Shown: positions 1 through 9,510, counted from the stretch's first letter. The stretch is DNA of 64,000 nucleotides from CAIWHR01 sp963809965 (GCA_963809965.1 CAWELU010000038.1:337797-401796), one strand, 5' to 3'. Program-made: numbers and translations. Notes: generated by a model from the letters alone, not told the origin.

Positions 1-567
1 CGCATACTCGGTACCACCTACTACGGTACGCGCCACCTCACGACGTCGAACAAGGCGGTGAAGACGCCGGCCGACCTGGTCGGCTTCAAGCTGCGGGTTC
101 CGGAGAACGACGTGTTCAAGGCGATGGCCGAAGCCTGGGGAGCCAAACCCACGCCGATGAACTTCGGCGAACTGTACCTGGCGTTGAAGCAGGGCACCGT
201 GGATGGCCAGGAAAACCCGCTGCCGACGATCAAGTCCGGCAAGTTCGACGAAGTGCAGAAGTACCTGGTGTTGACCGGCCACATCATCACGCCGCGCCTC
301 GTCGTCGTGAACGAAGCATTCTGGAAGCAATTGAAGCCGGCGGACCAGAAGATCATCCAGGATGCCGTCGACGCCGGGATCGCGTGGCAGAACGCCGAGC
401 TCATCAAGCAGGAAAAGGAACTGATCGAGACGTTCAAGGCGGCAGGCGTCACCGTCGTTCCCGTCGACATCGATGCGTTCAAACAGCCGGTCGTGAGCGC
501 CGTGGTCCCGAAGTTCGAGAGCAGGTGGGGCAAGGGCACGTACGAAAAGCTGAACAGCATGCAGTGA
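1..567 (+). CDS. TRAP transporter solute-binding protein, DctP family (5' end outside window)
   Basis: C-terminal 188 residues of a periplasmic solute-binding protein of a tripartite ATP-independent transporter. The reading frame is open from base 1, and the family pattern is clear: a 'KTPADLVGFKLRVPEN' stretch, then 'NFGELYLALKQGTVDGQENP', then a helical end. The family captures small carboxylates or sugar acids in the periplasm and hands them to the DctQ-DctM membrane pair, which are the next two genes. The signal peptide and first lobe lie upstream of the window. The ligand cannot be read from sequence, but the downstream dehydratase, dehydrogenase and FAH-family genes suggest a sugar acid. 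The frame is intact. Confidence 0.93.
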   Translation, partial: RILGTTYYGTRHLTTSNKAVKTPADLVGFKLRVPENDVFKAMAEAWGAKPTPMNFGELYLALKQGTVDGQENPLPTIKSGKFDEVQKYLVLTGHIITPRLVVVNEAFWKQLKPADQKIIQDAVDAGIAWQNAELIKQEKELIETFKAAGVTVVPVDIDAFKQPVVSAVVPKFESRWGKGTYEKLNSMQ

Positions 568-610
568 GCGCAGCGCCGGGTCAGACGGCAAGACCCAATA
601 GGGCGCCCCC

Positions 611-1105
611 ATGAACGCACTGCGTCGCATGGCCGAACGCGCGATCGACGGGGCCGCGATCGCGGTCTTCGTCGGCATCTTCCTGTGCGTCTTTGCGCAG
701 GTGATCCTCCGCTACGCGTTCAACAGTCCGCTGACCTGGAGCGAGGAACTCGCGCGCTACCTTTTCATCTGGTGCGCGTTCCTGGGCTGGATCATCGCCT
801 CGCGCAAGGGCAGCCACCTCGCGATGACCTTCGTCGCGGAGCGACTTCCGCCGCGCGCGCAGGTGGCGGTGGCCGTGGCGATCCAGATCGCGACGATCTA
901 TTTCGCCTGGATCCTCGGCACGCGCGGCCTCAGGCTCGTCGCCAACAACTGGGACGTCGAGAACGTCGCGGTCCCGTTCAATCTCGGGGTCGTCTACCTG
1001 ATCGAACCCGTGGCCGCAGCAGCCATCGCCGGCTACGCGCTGCTCGCGCTGGCCGGCGCGCTGGCCGACCTGCGCGTGCCGGCTTCCGGGAGGCCGCGCG
1101 GATGA
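611..1105 (+). CDS. TRAP transporter small permease, DctQ family
   Basis: 164-residue integral membrane protein with four predicted helices (about residues 14-36, 49-66, 84-105 and 125-150). It carries the family signature around residues 34-55, where an R-Y-x-F-N-x-P-L-x-W-S-E-E motif leads into the second helix. DctQ-type subunits form the small scaffold half of the inner-membrane TRAP complex. The gene starts 43 bases after the binding protein and its stop overlaps the start of the large permease (ATGA), so the three are translationally coupled. It is probably sodium-driven, as is usual for the family. Intact. Confidence 0.93.
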   Translation: MNALRRMAERAIDGAAIAVFVGIFLCVFAQVILRYAFNSPLTWSEELARYLFIWCAFLGWIIASRKGSHLAMTFVAERLPPRAQVAVAVAIQIATIYFAWILGTRGLRLVANNWDVENVAVPFNLGVVYLIEPVAAAAIAGYALLALAGALADLRVPASGRPRG

Positions 1106-2388
1106 CGACGCTGATGCTCGTGATCCTCGCGGCCTGGTTCGGGTCGCTGTTCCTGGGGCCGCCGATCTGGCTCGCGCTGGGACTCGCGGCAATCGCCTTC
1201 CTGCAACTCGCCGGCATCCCCGATCTTGCGGTTGCGCAGCGTCTGGCCAAGTCGGTCGATTCGTTTCCGTTGCTCGCGGCGCCGCTGTTCATCCTGATGG
1301 GCAACATCATGAACTCGGCCGGCATCACCACCCGCATCTTCGACTTCGCGAAGGTGTGCGTCGGCTGGATGCGCGGCGGGCTCTGCCACGCCAACATCGT
1401 GGCGAGCGTGTTCTTCGCGGGGACGTCGGGCTCCGCCGTGGCGGACGCGGGCGGACTCGGCACGTTGGAAATCAGGGCGATGACGGACGAAGGCTATTCG
1501 CCGGACATCGCGGCCGCCCTCACCGCAGCCTCCGCCACGATCGGCCCGATCATTCCGCCGTCGCTGCCGATGATCATCTATGGCGTGGCGGCCGAAGCCT
1601 CGATCGGCAGCCTGTTCATTGCCGGCGTCATTCCGGGACTGTTGATGGCGGGGGCGTTGATGGTCATGGTCCGTGCGATCGCCGTCCGCCTCAACCTGCC
1701 GCGTCATCCGTTTCCGGGCCTTCGCGATCTGTGGCGCGCCTTCAAGGCCGCGGTCTGGGCACTGCTGACCCCGGTGATCCTTTTCGCGGGCTTGTTCGGC
1801 GGAGTGTTCACGCCGACCGAGGCCGCCGCCATTTCCGTTGCCTACGCGCTCGTGCTCGGACTTTTCATCTATCGCGAGTTCAGGCTCGCCGATCTGCCGA
1901 GAATCATCCTGGAAACCGTGGAGACCACCGGCGTCGTGCTCGCCCTGGTCATGACCGCGGGGCTGATGGCGTACTGCCTGTCGTTGTCGCAGGTCCCTCA
2001 GGTTGCCGGCAAGTACCTGTCGGGCATGACGAACAATCCGCTGGTCTACCTCTTCATCGTGAACATCATCCTGCTCGTCATCGGCTGTTTCATGGAAGCG
2101 ATCGCCGCCATGCTGATTCTCATCCCGATCCTGGTGCCCGCGGCGATGCAGCTCGGCATCGATCCGATCCAGTTCGGGCTGATCGTCGTCCTGAATCTGA
2201 TGATCGGCACCATCACGCCGCCGGTCGGCGTCGTGCTGTACGTGACGGCGAAGGTGGCGGGCATCTCGTTCGAGCGGGTGACCCGGGCCACGATACCGTT
2301 CCTGGTGCCGCTGCTGGTGGTGCTCGCCGCGATCACCCTGTGGCCGCCGTTGACGACCTGGCTGCCCAACGTCCTGCTCGCGAAATAG
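1102..2388 (+). CDS. TRAP transporter large permease, DctM family
   Basis: 428-residue transport subunit. The start is the ATG overlapping the stop of the small permease. Longer in-frame upstream starts are rejected because they would run through that gene. Family hallmarks include 'GNIMNSAGIT', the 'AGTSGSAVAD' hairpin, 'SATIGPIIPPSLPMIIYG' and, near the end, 'LNLMIGTITPPVGVVLYV'. About a dozen membrane spans are expected. It carries the substrate-translocating path of the importer. It is the last gene of the TRAP operon, and a hairpin follows in the 94-base gap before the enolase-superfamily gene. Intact, with length normal for the family. Confidence 0.95.
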   Translation: MTTLMLVILAAWFGSLFLGPPIWLALGLAAIAFLQLAGIPDLAVAQRLAKSVDSFPLLAAPLFILMGNIMNSAGITTRIFDFAKVCVGWMRGGLCHANIVASVFFAGTSGSAVADAGGLGTLEIRAMTDEGYSPDIAAALTAASATIGPIIPPSLPMIIYGVAAEASIGSLFIAGVIPGLLMAGALMVMVRAIAVRLNLPRHPFPGLRDLWRAFKAAVWALLTPVILFAGLFGGVFTPTEAAAISVAYALVLGLFIYREFRLADLPRIILETVETTGVVLALVMTAGLMAYCLSLSQVPQVAGKYLSGMTNNPLVYLFIVNIILLVIGCFMEAIAAMLILIPILVPAAMQLGIDPIQFGLIVVLNLMIGTITPPVGVVLYVTAKVAGISFERVTRATIPFLVPLLVVLAAITLWPPLTTWLPNVLLAK

Positions 2389-2421
2389 CGTAAGGCCCGG
2401 CACACCCCTACAATGCCGGTC

Positions 2422-2455
2422 TGCCGACCGGGATTTCGGTCCCGCGGGGTCGGCA
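2422..2455. other. Intergenic hairpin between the TRAP genes and the sugar-acid dehydratase gene
   Basis: Eight bases TGCCGACC at 2422-2429 pair perfectly with GGTCGGCA at 2448-2455. GGGA (2430-2433) pairs with TCCC (2440-2443) inside, leaving a small GCGG bulge. No U-tract follows, so it is not a canonical intrinsic terminator. It may attenuate or stabilise the transcript between transporter and enzyme genes, or be an operator. The pairing is seen; the role is inferred. Confidence 0.4.
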
Positions 2456-2482
2456 CCACCACATCAGCCGCCCACTTCGTCC

Positions 2483-3736
2483 ATGCCCGCCACCACGATT
2501 GCCGCGATCCGCGCGACCCCGGTCACGGTGCCGCTCGAGGCGCCGATCCTGCACAGCAACGGCGCGCACTGGGGCCGCTTCGTGCGCACCATCGTCGAAG
2601 TCGAAACCGCCGACGGCTACGTGGGCCTGGGCGAGATGGGCGGCGGCGGCGAGGACGCGACCCGTGCGTTCGCGGGGCTTGCCGATTACCTGCGCGGCCA
2701 CGACGTCTTCCGGCTGGAGGCACTGCGCTTCGCGATCTGCAACCCGACCGCGAGCCTGTACAACAACCGCACGCAGCTCCACGCCGCAATCGAGTTCGCG
2801 TGCCTCGACATCATCGGCCAGAAGCTCGGCGTGCCCGTGCATGCGCTCCTCGGCGGCAAGCTGCGCGATGCGGTCGAGTTCGCGAGCTACCTCTTCTTCC
2901 GTTACAACGATCCGCAGACCGGCCGCGGCGAAGTGCGCACGGCCGAGCAGCTCGTCGCCCACGCGCGCGAGCTCAAGCGCCAGCACGGCTTCCGCGTGCA
3001 CAAGCTCAAGGGCGGCGTGTATCCGCCGGCGCACGAGCTCGCGTGCTATCGGGCGCTTGCCGCGGCGCTCCCCGACGACCGCTACCGCTACGACCCGAAC
3101 AGCGCGCTCTCGCTCGCCGACGCGATCGATTTCGGACGCGGCATCGAGGACCTGGCCAACGACTACTACGAAGACCCCGTCTGGGGCATGCCGCAGCTCG
3201 CGCGGCTCAAGGAATTCGTCGACCTGCCGATCGCCACCAACACGGTGGTGGTCAACTTCGAGCAGCTTGCGGCGAACATCGAAATGCGCGCGGTGGACGT
3301 GGTGCTGCTGGACACGACGTTCTGGGGCGGCATCCGGCCGTGCATCAAGGCCGCCGGCGTCTGTGAAACCATGGGCCTCGGCGTGGCCGTCCACAGCTCG
3401 GGCGAGCTCGGCATCCAGCTCGCGACGATGCTGCACCTGGGCGCCGTGATCCCCAACCTCGGCTACGCGGCCGACGCTCACTACCATCATCTGACCGACG
3501 ACCTGATCGCCGGCGGGAAGATGCGCTACACGGACGGCAAGATCCCGGTGCCCGACGGCAACGGGCTAGGCGTTGCGCTCGATCGCGACAAGCTCGCGCA
3601 CTATCACGAGCTCTTCCGCGAGCTGGGCAGCTATCCGTACGATCGCGACCCCGGACGCCCCGGCTGGTACCCCATGGTGCCCAATCACGATTGGGCCGAT
3701 CCGACACGGTCGCTGACGCCGCGGCTGAAGCGCTGA
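2483..3736 (+). CDS. Enolase-superfamily sugar-acid dehydratase (glucarate dehydratase-like)
   Basis: 417 residues of the mandelate racemase/muconate lactonising enzyme class, closest in motif pattern to glucarate dehydratases. The K-L-K base pair is at 174-176, metal ligands are D204 ('RYDPN'), E230 ('YYEDP') and N253 ('IATN'), and the Asp-His dyad is D277 and H304 ('AVHSSGELG'). All catalytic positions are present. The enzymes remove a proton next to a carboxylate and eliminate water to give a 2-keto-3-deoxy sugar acid. The neighbours (TRAP importer before, SDR and FAH enzymes after) fit the first step of a non-phosphorylative pathway. L-fuconate, galactarate-like or another acid are all possible substrates; the specificity is not readable. 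Intact. Confidence 0.85.
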   Translation: MPATTIAAIRATPVTVPLEAPILHSNGAHWGRFVRTIVEVETADGYVGLGEMGGGGEDATRAFAGLADYLRGHDVFRLEALRFAICNPTASLYNNRTQLHAAIEFACLDIIGQKLGVPVHALLGGKLRDAVEFASYLFFRYNDPQTGRGEVRTAEQLVAHARELKRQHGFRVHKLKGGVYPPAHELACYRALAAALPDDRYRYDPNSALSLADAIDFGRGIEDLANDYYEDPVWGMPQLARLKEFVDLPIATNTVVVNFEQLAANIEMRAVDVVLLDTTFWGGIRPCIKAAGVCETMGLGVAVHSSGELGIQLATMLHLGAVIPNLGYAADAHYHHLTDDLIAGGKMRYTDGKIPVPDGNGLGVALDRDKLAHYHELFRELGSYPYDRDPGRPGWYPMVPNHDWADPTRSLTPRLKR

Positions 3737-3778
3737 CGGCGCCGCAATCACGCAACCCGCAACGAAAGGGAGCTCGAC

Positions 3779-4519
3779 ATGAGTGGACGCTTGGCTGGCA
3801 AGACCGCACTCATCACCGCGGCCGGACAGGGCATCGGCAAGGCCACGGTCGTCGCGATGGCGGCGGAAGGCGCCGAGGTCCATGCGACCGACTTGAATGC
3901 GAAGCTGCTGGCGAGCCTCGACGGCACAGCGAACGTGACGACCCGCGTTCTCGACGTGCTGGACGACGCGGCGATCGCGGCGACGATGGAAGCGCTGCCG
4001 CCGCTCGACATCCTGTTCAACTGCGCCGGCTTCGTTCACAACGGCACGATCCTCGACTGCGGGCCGAAGGATTGGGACCGCAGCTTCGCGCTCAACGTGC
4101 GCGCGATGTACATGACGATCCGCTGCGCGTTGCCGAAAATGCTCGCGATGGGCGGCGGAAGCATCGTCAACATGGCGTCGATCGCCTCGTCGATCAAAGG
4201 GCTCCCCAACCGCTTCGTCTACGGAACGACGAAGGCGGCGGTCATCGGGCTCACCAAGGCGGTTGCGGCCGACTACGTGACCAAGGGCATCCGCTGCAAT
4301 GCGATAGCGCCGGGCACGGTCGACACGCCTTCGCTCGCCGAACGGATCAACGCCCTTCCCGACCCGGCCGAGGCGCGCAAGGCCTTCATCGCACGACAGC
4401 CGATGGGCCGCCTTGCCCAGGCACACGAGATCGCGCCGCTGGTCGTCTTCCTCGCTTCCGACGAAGCTGCGTTCATCACCGGCAACGTGTATTCCTGCGA
4501 TGGCGGAATGACGATCTGA
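3779..4519 (+). CDS. SDR-family NAD(P)-dependent sugar-acid dehydrogenase
   Basis: 246-residue classical short-chain dehydrogenase. The cofactor motif T-A-A-G-Q-G-I-G is at residues 13-20, N-C-A-G at 81-84, and the catalytic Ser (134 or 137), Tyr148 and Lys152 ('YGTTK') are in place. The C-terminal part ('DTPSLAERI', 'RQPMGRLA') resembles BDH2-type 3-hydroxybutyrate dehydrogenases and 2-keto-3-deoxy-L-fuconate dehydrogenases. In this operon the second role is more likely: oxidation of a 2-keto-3-deoxy acid to a 2,4-diketo acid for the FAH-family hydrolase that follows. A GGGAG ribosome-binding site lies before the ATG. Intact. Confidence 0.8.
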   Translation: MSGRLAGKTALITAAGQGIGKATVVAMAAEGAEVHATDLNAKLLASLDGTANVTTRVLDVLDDAAIAATMEALPPLDILFNCAGFVHNGTILDCGPKDWDRSFALNVRAMYMTIRCALPKMLAMGGGSIVNMASIASSIKGLPNRFVYGTTKAAVIGLTKAVAADYVTKGIRCNAIAPGTVDTPSLAERINALPDPAEARKAFIARQPMGRLAQAHEIAPLVVFLASDEAAFITGNVYSCDGGMTI

Positions 4520-4618
4520 GATTCAAATGGCAACGGCGAGTCACGGGGCGGCCCGGACGATGCTCCCGCCCCCGACTCGGCGTCACTGTCGCGACAACAA
4601 CGTAACCAAGGAGAGCAC

Positions 4619-5480
4619 ATGAAACTCGTACGCTACGGTCCCGTCGGCAAGGAAAAGCCCGGCCTCATCGATGCCGAAGGGAAGCTCCGCGACCTTTCGC
4701 GCAAGGTGAAGGACATCGGACCCGAAACGCTCGCACCCCAATCGCTGAAGGCGTTGGCGAAGCTCGACTCGCGGAAGCTGCCGCTGGTGAAGGGCCGGCC
4801 GCGACTCGGTCCCTGCGTGACCGGCGTGTCGAAGTTCGTCGCGATCGGGTTCAATTACGTCGACCATGCGAAGGAGATCCGGCGCGCCGATTCCCGAGCA
4901 TCCGGTCGTGTTCTTCAAGTCGACCACGTGCATCGTCGGCCCCAACGACAACGTGATGATCCCGAAGGACTCGACGCAGACCGACTGGGAGGTCGAGCTC
5001 GGCGTCGTCATCGGCAAGACTGCGCGCCACGTCGCCGTGAAGGATGCATTGAAGCACGTGGCGGGCTACTGCGTGGTCGACGACGTCTCCGAGCGCGAGT
5101 TCCAGCTGAAGCGCGGCGCCACCCAATGGAACAAGGGCAAGGGCTGCGACACGTTCGGGCCGCTTGGCCCCTGGCTCGTGACGACCGACGAGATCAAGGA
5201 CCCGCAGAACCTCGACATGTGGCTTGACGTCAACGGCGAGCGGCGCCAGACCGGCAACACGCGGACGATGATCTTCGGCGTCGCCGAGCTCGTCGCCGAC
5301 GTGTCGCGGTACATGACGCTGTTGCCGGGCGACGTGATCACCACGGGGACGCCGCCGGGTGTCGGCATGGGGATGAAGCCGACCCCGGTGTACCTGAAGC
5401 CGGGAGACGTCATTACGCTCGGGATCGCCGGCCTGGGCGAACAGAGGCAGAAGGTCGTCGCGTACCGGAAGGGCCGCTAG
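4619..5480 (+). CDS. Fumarylacetoacetate hydrolase-family protein (one frameshift)
   Basis: FAH-fold enzyme of about 286 residues. An AAGGAGA site lies before the ATG. The N-terminal third reads in one frame up to 'GFNYVDHAKEI'; the rest ('GAPIPEHPVVFFKS' to the end) is in the next frame. Deleting one C near 4879-4880 restores the family sequence. Metal ligands are visible in 'DWEVELGVVIGK' and 'VDDVSEREFQ', and 'TGTPPGVGMG' is the conserved late loop. Members cleave or hydrolyse beta-diketo acids, for example 2,4-diketo-3-deoxy-L-fuconate to pyruvate and lactate. That reaction would complete the dehydratase-dehydrogenase pathway encoded just upstream. Confidence 0.82.
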
Positions 5481-5493
5481 ACCCCGGCGAGGG

Positions 5494-6683
5494 TCAGAGC
5501 AACCCGCGCCGCGCGAGATTGTGCATCAGCGCGAGCGTGCCGAACGTCCACGGCGCGACGCGATCGCAGTGCTCGACGCGGTTGACGAGCGCGCCCAGCT
5601 TCGGCGTTGCGATGGTGACGACGTCGCCGACAGCGTGCGTGAAGCCCTGACCGGGCCCGAGACGATCCTTCGTCGGCGCGAACATCGTTCCGAGAAAGAG
5701 CACCAGCCCGTCCGGGTACCGATGGTGCGGGCCGATCGCGTGGGCGACGAGATCGAGCGGGTCGCGGCTGATCTTCGCCATCGAGCTCGAACCCTCGAGC
5801 GTGAACCCGTCCGGTCCGTCGACGCGCATCGCAAGCTCGCAGCGGCGCACGTCGTCGATGCCGAAGCTGCGCGTCGAAGAGCCGGATGAACGGTCCGATC
5901 GCGCAGGACGCGTTGTTGTCCTTGGCCTTGCCGAGAAGGAGCGCGCTGCGGCCCTCGAAGTCGCGCAGGTTGACGTCGTTGCCGAGCGTCGCGCCGACCG
6001 CCTTTCCCGCGCTGTTCACCGCCAGCACGATCTCGGGCTCGGGATTGTTCCACTCCGAGCGCGGATGGATGCCGATGTCGGCACCGAGACCCACGGCGGA
6101 CATCGGCTGCGACTTGGTGAAGATCTCCGCGTCCGGCCCGATGCCCACCTCCAGGTACTGCGACCAGGCCCCCGCAGCGATCAGCACCTCCTTCAGGCGC
6201 GCGGCCTCGGGTGAGCCCGGGCGGATCGCCGACAGGTTCTCGCCGATGACCGCGACGATCGACTTGCGAACGACGTCCGCCTTCGCCGGGTCGCCGCGCG
6301 CCTGCTCCTCGATCACGCGCTCGAGCATGCTCGACACGAACGTGACGCCGGCCGCCTTGATCGCCGCGAGATCGCAGGGGGCGAGGAGCCATGGCTTGGT
6401 CGACATCGCGACCGTCGGGCGCCGAGTTGGCGAGCACATCGGCGAGCGTGGCGATGCGCGGCAACGGTTCGGCTGCGCGAATATCGCGTGCCGGATCGTC
6501 GCGCTCGAAGAGCTCGCTCGCCGTCGCCGCGACGCGCGACAGATCGTGGACGCCGTCGCTCGTGACGCGTACCAGTGCCGGTCCTTCCGCATCGGGCAGC
6601 CAGACACGGCCGATCAGCAACGCACGATCGTGATCGTCGGGCAGGCAAGCGGCCAACGTCAGCCGGTTACGCATCGATTCCAT
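5494..6683 (-). CDS. FAH-family 2-keto-3-deoxy sugar-acid dehydratase, XylX/KdxD-like (two frameshifts)
   Basis: About 396 residues on the opposite strand, facing the FAH gene above. It resembles the long FAH-fold proteins that dehydrate 2-keto-3-deoxy-pentonates to alpha-ketoglutarate semialdehyde (Caulobacter XylX type). Recognisable blocks are 'WLLAPCDLAAIKAAGVTF', 'EVGIGPDAEIFTKSQPM', 'WNNPEPEIVLAVNS' and 'LGKAKDNNASCAIGPFI'. The frame breaks near 6400 and near 5870; the second is repaired by deleting one C. The last segment runs from 'CELAMRVDG' to 'LARRGLL'. Convergent with the previous operon, but probably part of the same sugar-acid function. The exact substrate is unknown. Confidence 0.72.
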
Positions 6684-6836
6684 GAGTTCCTCCCGTCCCG
6701 CGAAAATCGTTCTCGATTATAGGGCCGCCGGTCGTGACGTGCGCCGCGTCGCCGTTACTCGAAGCGCAGGGTTTTGCTGCATACTTCGCATCAGCGTGCC
6801 GTGCCTCGTCGGGCGCGGCCGTGCCGGAGATTTCCC

Positions 6837-7244
6837 ATGGCCCTCGTGCCCCTGATCGAGTACGACGCCGCACCCCCCGAGGTGCGCGCGGTCTACGACG
6901 ACATTCGCGCCACGCGCAAGACCGACTGGATCAACAATTTCTGGAAGGCCCTCGCCAACGACCCCGCGACGCTGCAGCGAACCTGGACCACGGTGAAGGA
7001 GGTGATGGCTCCAGGCGAGCTCGATGCGCTGACCAAGGAGCTCGTGTACGTCGCCGTCAGCGTCACCAACAACTGCGAATACTGCATTCACTCGCACACG
7101 GCCGGCGCGCGCGCGAAGGGGATGACGCCGGCGATGTTCGACGAGCTGATGGCCGTCGTCGCGCTCGCCAACGCGACGAACCGGCTGGCCAACGGTTACC
7201 GGATCGACGTCGACGAGCGCTTTCGCGCGCCGCTTGCGCCCTGA
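6837..7244 (+). CDS. Carboxymuconolactone decarboxylase / AhpD-like protein
   Basis: 135-residue protein with the AhpD-type active-site pattern: a Cys-x-x-Cys ('CEYC') followed three residues later by His ('IHSH'), preceded by a conserved Glu ('TKELVYVAVS'). Members are peroxidase-type thiol reductants or decarboxylases in aromatic-acid pathways. This one is not specific enough to place, so only the fold and redox motif are claimed. The chosen ATG follows a GGAGA site and starts the typical 'MALVPLIEYD' N-terminus. It lies between the sugar-acid cluster and a peptidase gene, with a 22-base gap to the latter. Intact. Confidence 0.8.
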   Translation: MALVPLIEYDAAPPEVRAVYDDIRATRKTDWINNFWKALANDPATLQRTWTTVKEVMAPGELDALTKELVYVAVSVTNNCEYCIHSHTAGARAKGMTPAMFDELMAVVALANATNRLANGYRIDVDERFRAPLAP

Positions 7245-7266
7245 GCCGACGAACGAACCCCGCCCG

Positions 7267-8246
7267 ATGCCCGACAATCCCGCCCCCCGCGACGAAATAC
7301 TCTTCCCGGAGATCGATCCCTACGCGAGCGGACGCCTCGCGGTCGATCGCCGGCACACGCTGTTCTGGGAATGCTGCGGCAACGCGCAAGGCGTGCCGCT
7401 CGTCTTCCTGCACGGCGGACCCGGGCGGCGGGTGCCTTCCCCATCATCGTCGCTATTTCGATCCGGAGCTTCTGGCGGATCGTGCTCGTCGACCAGCGTG
7501 GCGCCGGACGCTCGACCCCAGTCGCCGAGCTCGCCGACAATACGACGCGCGCACCTCGTCGCCGATCTCGAGCGCCTGCGCGAGCATCTCGGGATCGAGC
7601 CGTTGGCTGCTGTTCGGCGGCTCGTGGGGCTCGACGCTGGCGCTCGCGTACGCCCAGGCGCATCCGCAGCGCTGTCTCGGACTCGTGCTGCGCGGCATCT
7701 TCCTCGCGCGACCCGCGGAGCTCGACTGGTTCATGCACGGGATGCGCAACATGTTTCCCGAGGCGTGGCGCGCGTTCGCGGAGTTCCTGCCCGCGGCGGA
7801 GCGTGGCGACCTGCTCGGCAGCTATTACCGCCGGCTGACCGATCCCGATCCGGCAGTCCACATGCCCGCGGCGCACGCGTGGGACCGTTACGAAGGGGCG
7901 TGCTCGACGCTGCTGCCCCCGGCGAACGGCGTCACCGAAGTTCGACAGCGACGCTTCGGCGCTCGCCATCGCGCGGATCGAGGCGCATTACTTCGTGCAT
8001 CGCGCGTTTCTCGCCGACGACGAGTTGCTCGCCAATCTCGGGCGCATCCGGCACCTGCCCTGCACGATCGTGCAGGGTCGCTACGACATCGTCTGCCCGC
8101 CGGTGACGGCCGACACGCTCGCGCGCGCGTGGCCCGAGGCCGAATACATCGTCGTTCCCGACGCCGGCCACTCGGTGCGCGAGCCGGGCATCGCGCGCGC
8201 GCTGGTCGCGGCGGTGAAGCGAATGCAGAAAGTAGTTGGCCGCTGA
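7267..8246 (+). CDS. pip: Prolyl aminopeptidase (proline iminopeptidase), several frameshifts
   Basis: Alpha/beta-hydrolase of the S33 family, about 325 residues once repaired, releasing N-terminal proline from peptides. The blocks appear in order but in successive frames: 'FLHGGPG' (oxyanion loop), 'HHRRYFDPEL', 'IVLVDQRGAGRSTP', 'LVADLERLREHLGIE', 'LLFGGSWGSTLALAYAQ' with the nucleophile Ser in GGSWGS, then 'QGRYDIVCPP' with the catalytic Asp and 'DAGHSV' with the catalytic His. About five breaks lie near 7431, 7470, 7540, 7605 and 7940. Each moves the frame by one extra base, which points to sequencing insertions. Convergent with yceI. Confidence 0.82.
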
Positions 8247-8276
8247 GCGTTTGCGCGAGAACACCGCGCCGGTTCG

Positions 8277-8844
8277 TCACTTTAGCGGCGGCAGCACCAT
8301 CCGCAAACGCACGTTGACCTCGTTGGCGACGGTGTCGGTGTCGGCCCACATGCCTTCGCCAACCTTGAAATCGAGCCGCTTGACCGCGAACTGGCCCTCG
8401 GCGACGCTGTTGCCAGCTGCGTCCTTTTTCAGCGTGACGGGAACCGCAATCTCCTTGCCATGCCCTTCATCGACAGCGTGCCGCGATTTCGTAACGGTCG
8501 CCACCCAGGTCCTCTGATGCCGGTCGACGCGAATCGCGCGACCGGGATATCGTCGCCGTGTCGAACCAGGTCTCCCGCCTCACTTCCGCTTCCGAGTCCT
8601 CGCTCGCAAGATCGATGCTCGCGAGCTCGACTTCGAACTCGGCTCTCGACTTCGCGAGCTCCTGCGGGCGGAAATCGACGTTGGCCTTCCATTTCCGGAA
8701 CCGGCCTTCGACGTTCACGCCCATCTGCTTCGAGACGAAGCGGATTTCGCTCTTGTCGATGAGGACGCCCTGCGCGAAAGCACCGCCCGGGCCGGCCATC
8801 AGCATGGCGGCAAGCGGCGGGATGAACGAGCGGTATGGCTTCAT
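8277..8844 (-). CDS. YceI-family periplasmic lipid-binding protein (several frameshifts)
   Basis: About 188 residues. A signal peptide ('MKPYRSFIPPLAAMLMAG', cut near 'AFAQG') is followed by the YceI lipocalin-like barrel: 'IRFVSKQMGVNVEGRFRKW', then 'FDT', 'DIPVARFASTGI', 'LGGDRYEIA', 'GTLSMKGM', and finally 'KEIAVPVTLKKD' through 'VNVRLRMVLPPLK'. The family binds isoprenoid or amide lipids in the periplasm. Breaks lie between about 8480 and 8570 and include both missing and extra bases. It lies 16 bases downstream of cytochrome b561 on the same strand, the arrangement seen in the E. coli yceJ-yceI pair. Confidence 0.78.
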
Positions 8845-8860
8845 CGTGGCGGGGGTTCCT

Positions 8861-9412
8861 TCAGTCGCGCGCAAGGAACGGGACCATCCGCGCGAGCACG
8901 CCGTCGCGATCGACGACATGGTGCTTCAGCGCGGCGCCCGCATGAACAAAGACCAGCGCCAGCAGCGAAAAGGTTCAACATCGCGTGGACCGCCTTGAGG
9001 ATCGCGGCGAGCGCCCTGTCCTTCGCGACGAGGTCGGGCAGCGGCACGAGTCCGAGGTAGACGACCTGGACGCCGGTTGCCGAACTGTAGATCCATCCGG
9101 AAAGCGGAATCAGGAGCATCAGCACGTAGAGCAGCGCATGCGCGGCCCCAGCCGCGCGCCGCTGCCAGTCGGGCATGGCCACCGGCAGCGGCGGCGGATG
9201 GCGCCGGCGCCACGCCAGGCGCGACCAGTACCAGCAGGAAGATCGTGATCCCGATCCACTTGTGCCAGGCGTAGAGGCGGAGCTTCTGCGGACTGATCGG
9301 CAGGTCCACCATCCACGGCCCCAGCAGGAAGTTGCACAGGATCAGCGCGCGCAGCGAGCCAGTGCAGCGTGATCGCCGTGCGTGTGTATGACGCCGGTGC
9401 GCTAGCCTTCAT
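8861..9412 (-). CDS. Cytochrome b561 family protein (about three frameshifts)
   Basis: Four-helix di-haem membrane protein of about 183 residues. The expected histidines are all seen: 'AITLHWLAA', 'LYAWHKWIGITIFLL', 'RRAAGAAHALLYVLM' and 'AILKAVHAMLNLF'. The C-terminus 'FVHAGAA' is also recognisable. The reading frame breaks near 9360, 9228 and 8965, and each break is repaired by removing one base. Such proteins oxidise quinol or pass electrons across the inner membrane. It is the first gene of a two-gene operon with yceI. The start ATG at 9412 gives 'MKASAPASYTRTAI', normal for the family. Confidence 0.8.
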
Positions 9413-9510
9413 GTCGCGCCGATCTTCGATCCGATGCGCGGACTGCGTCAAGCGCACGACACCGTCCATCGTCATGCCGACGCGCGGCCGATGCATCGTG
9501 CTGCGGTCGG

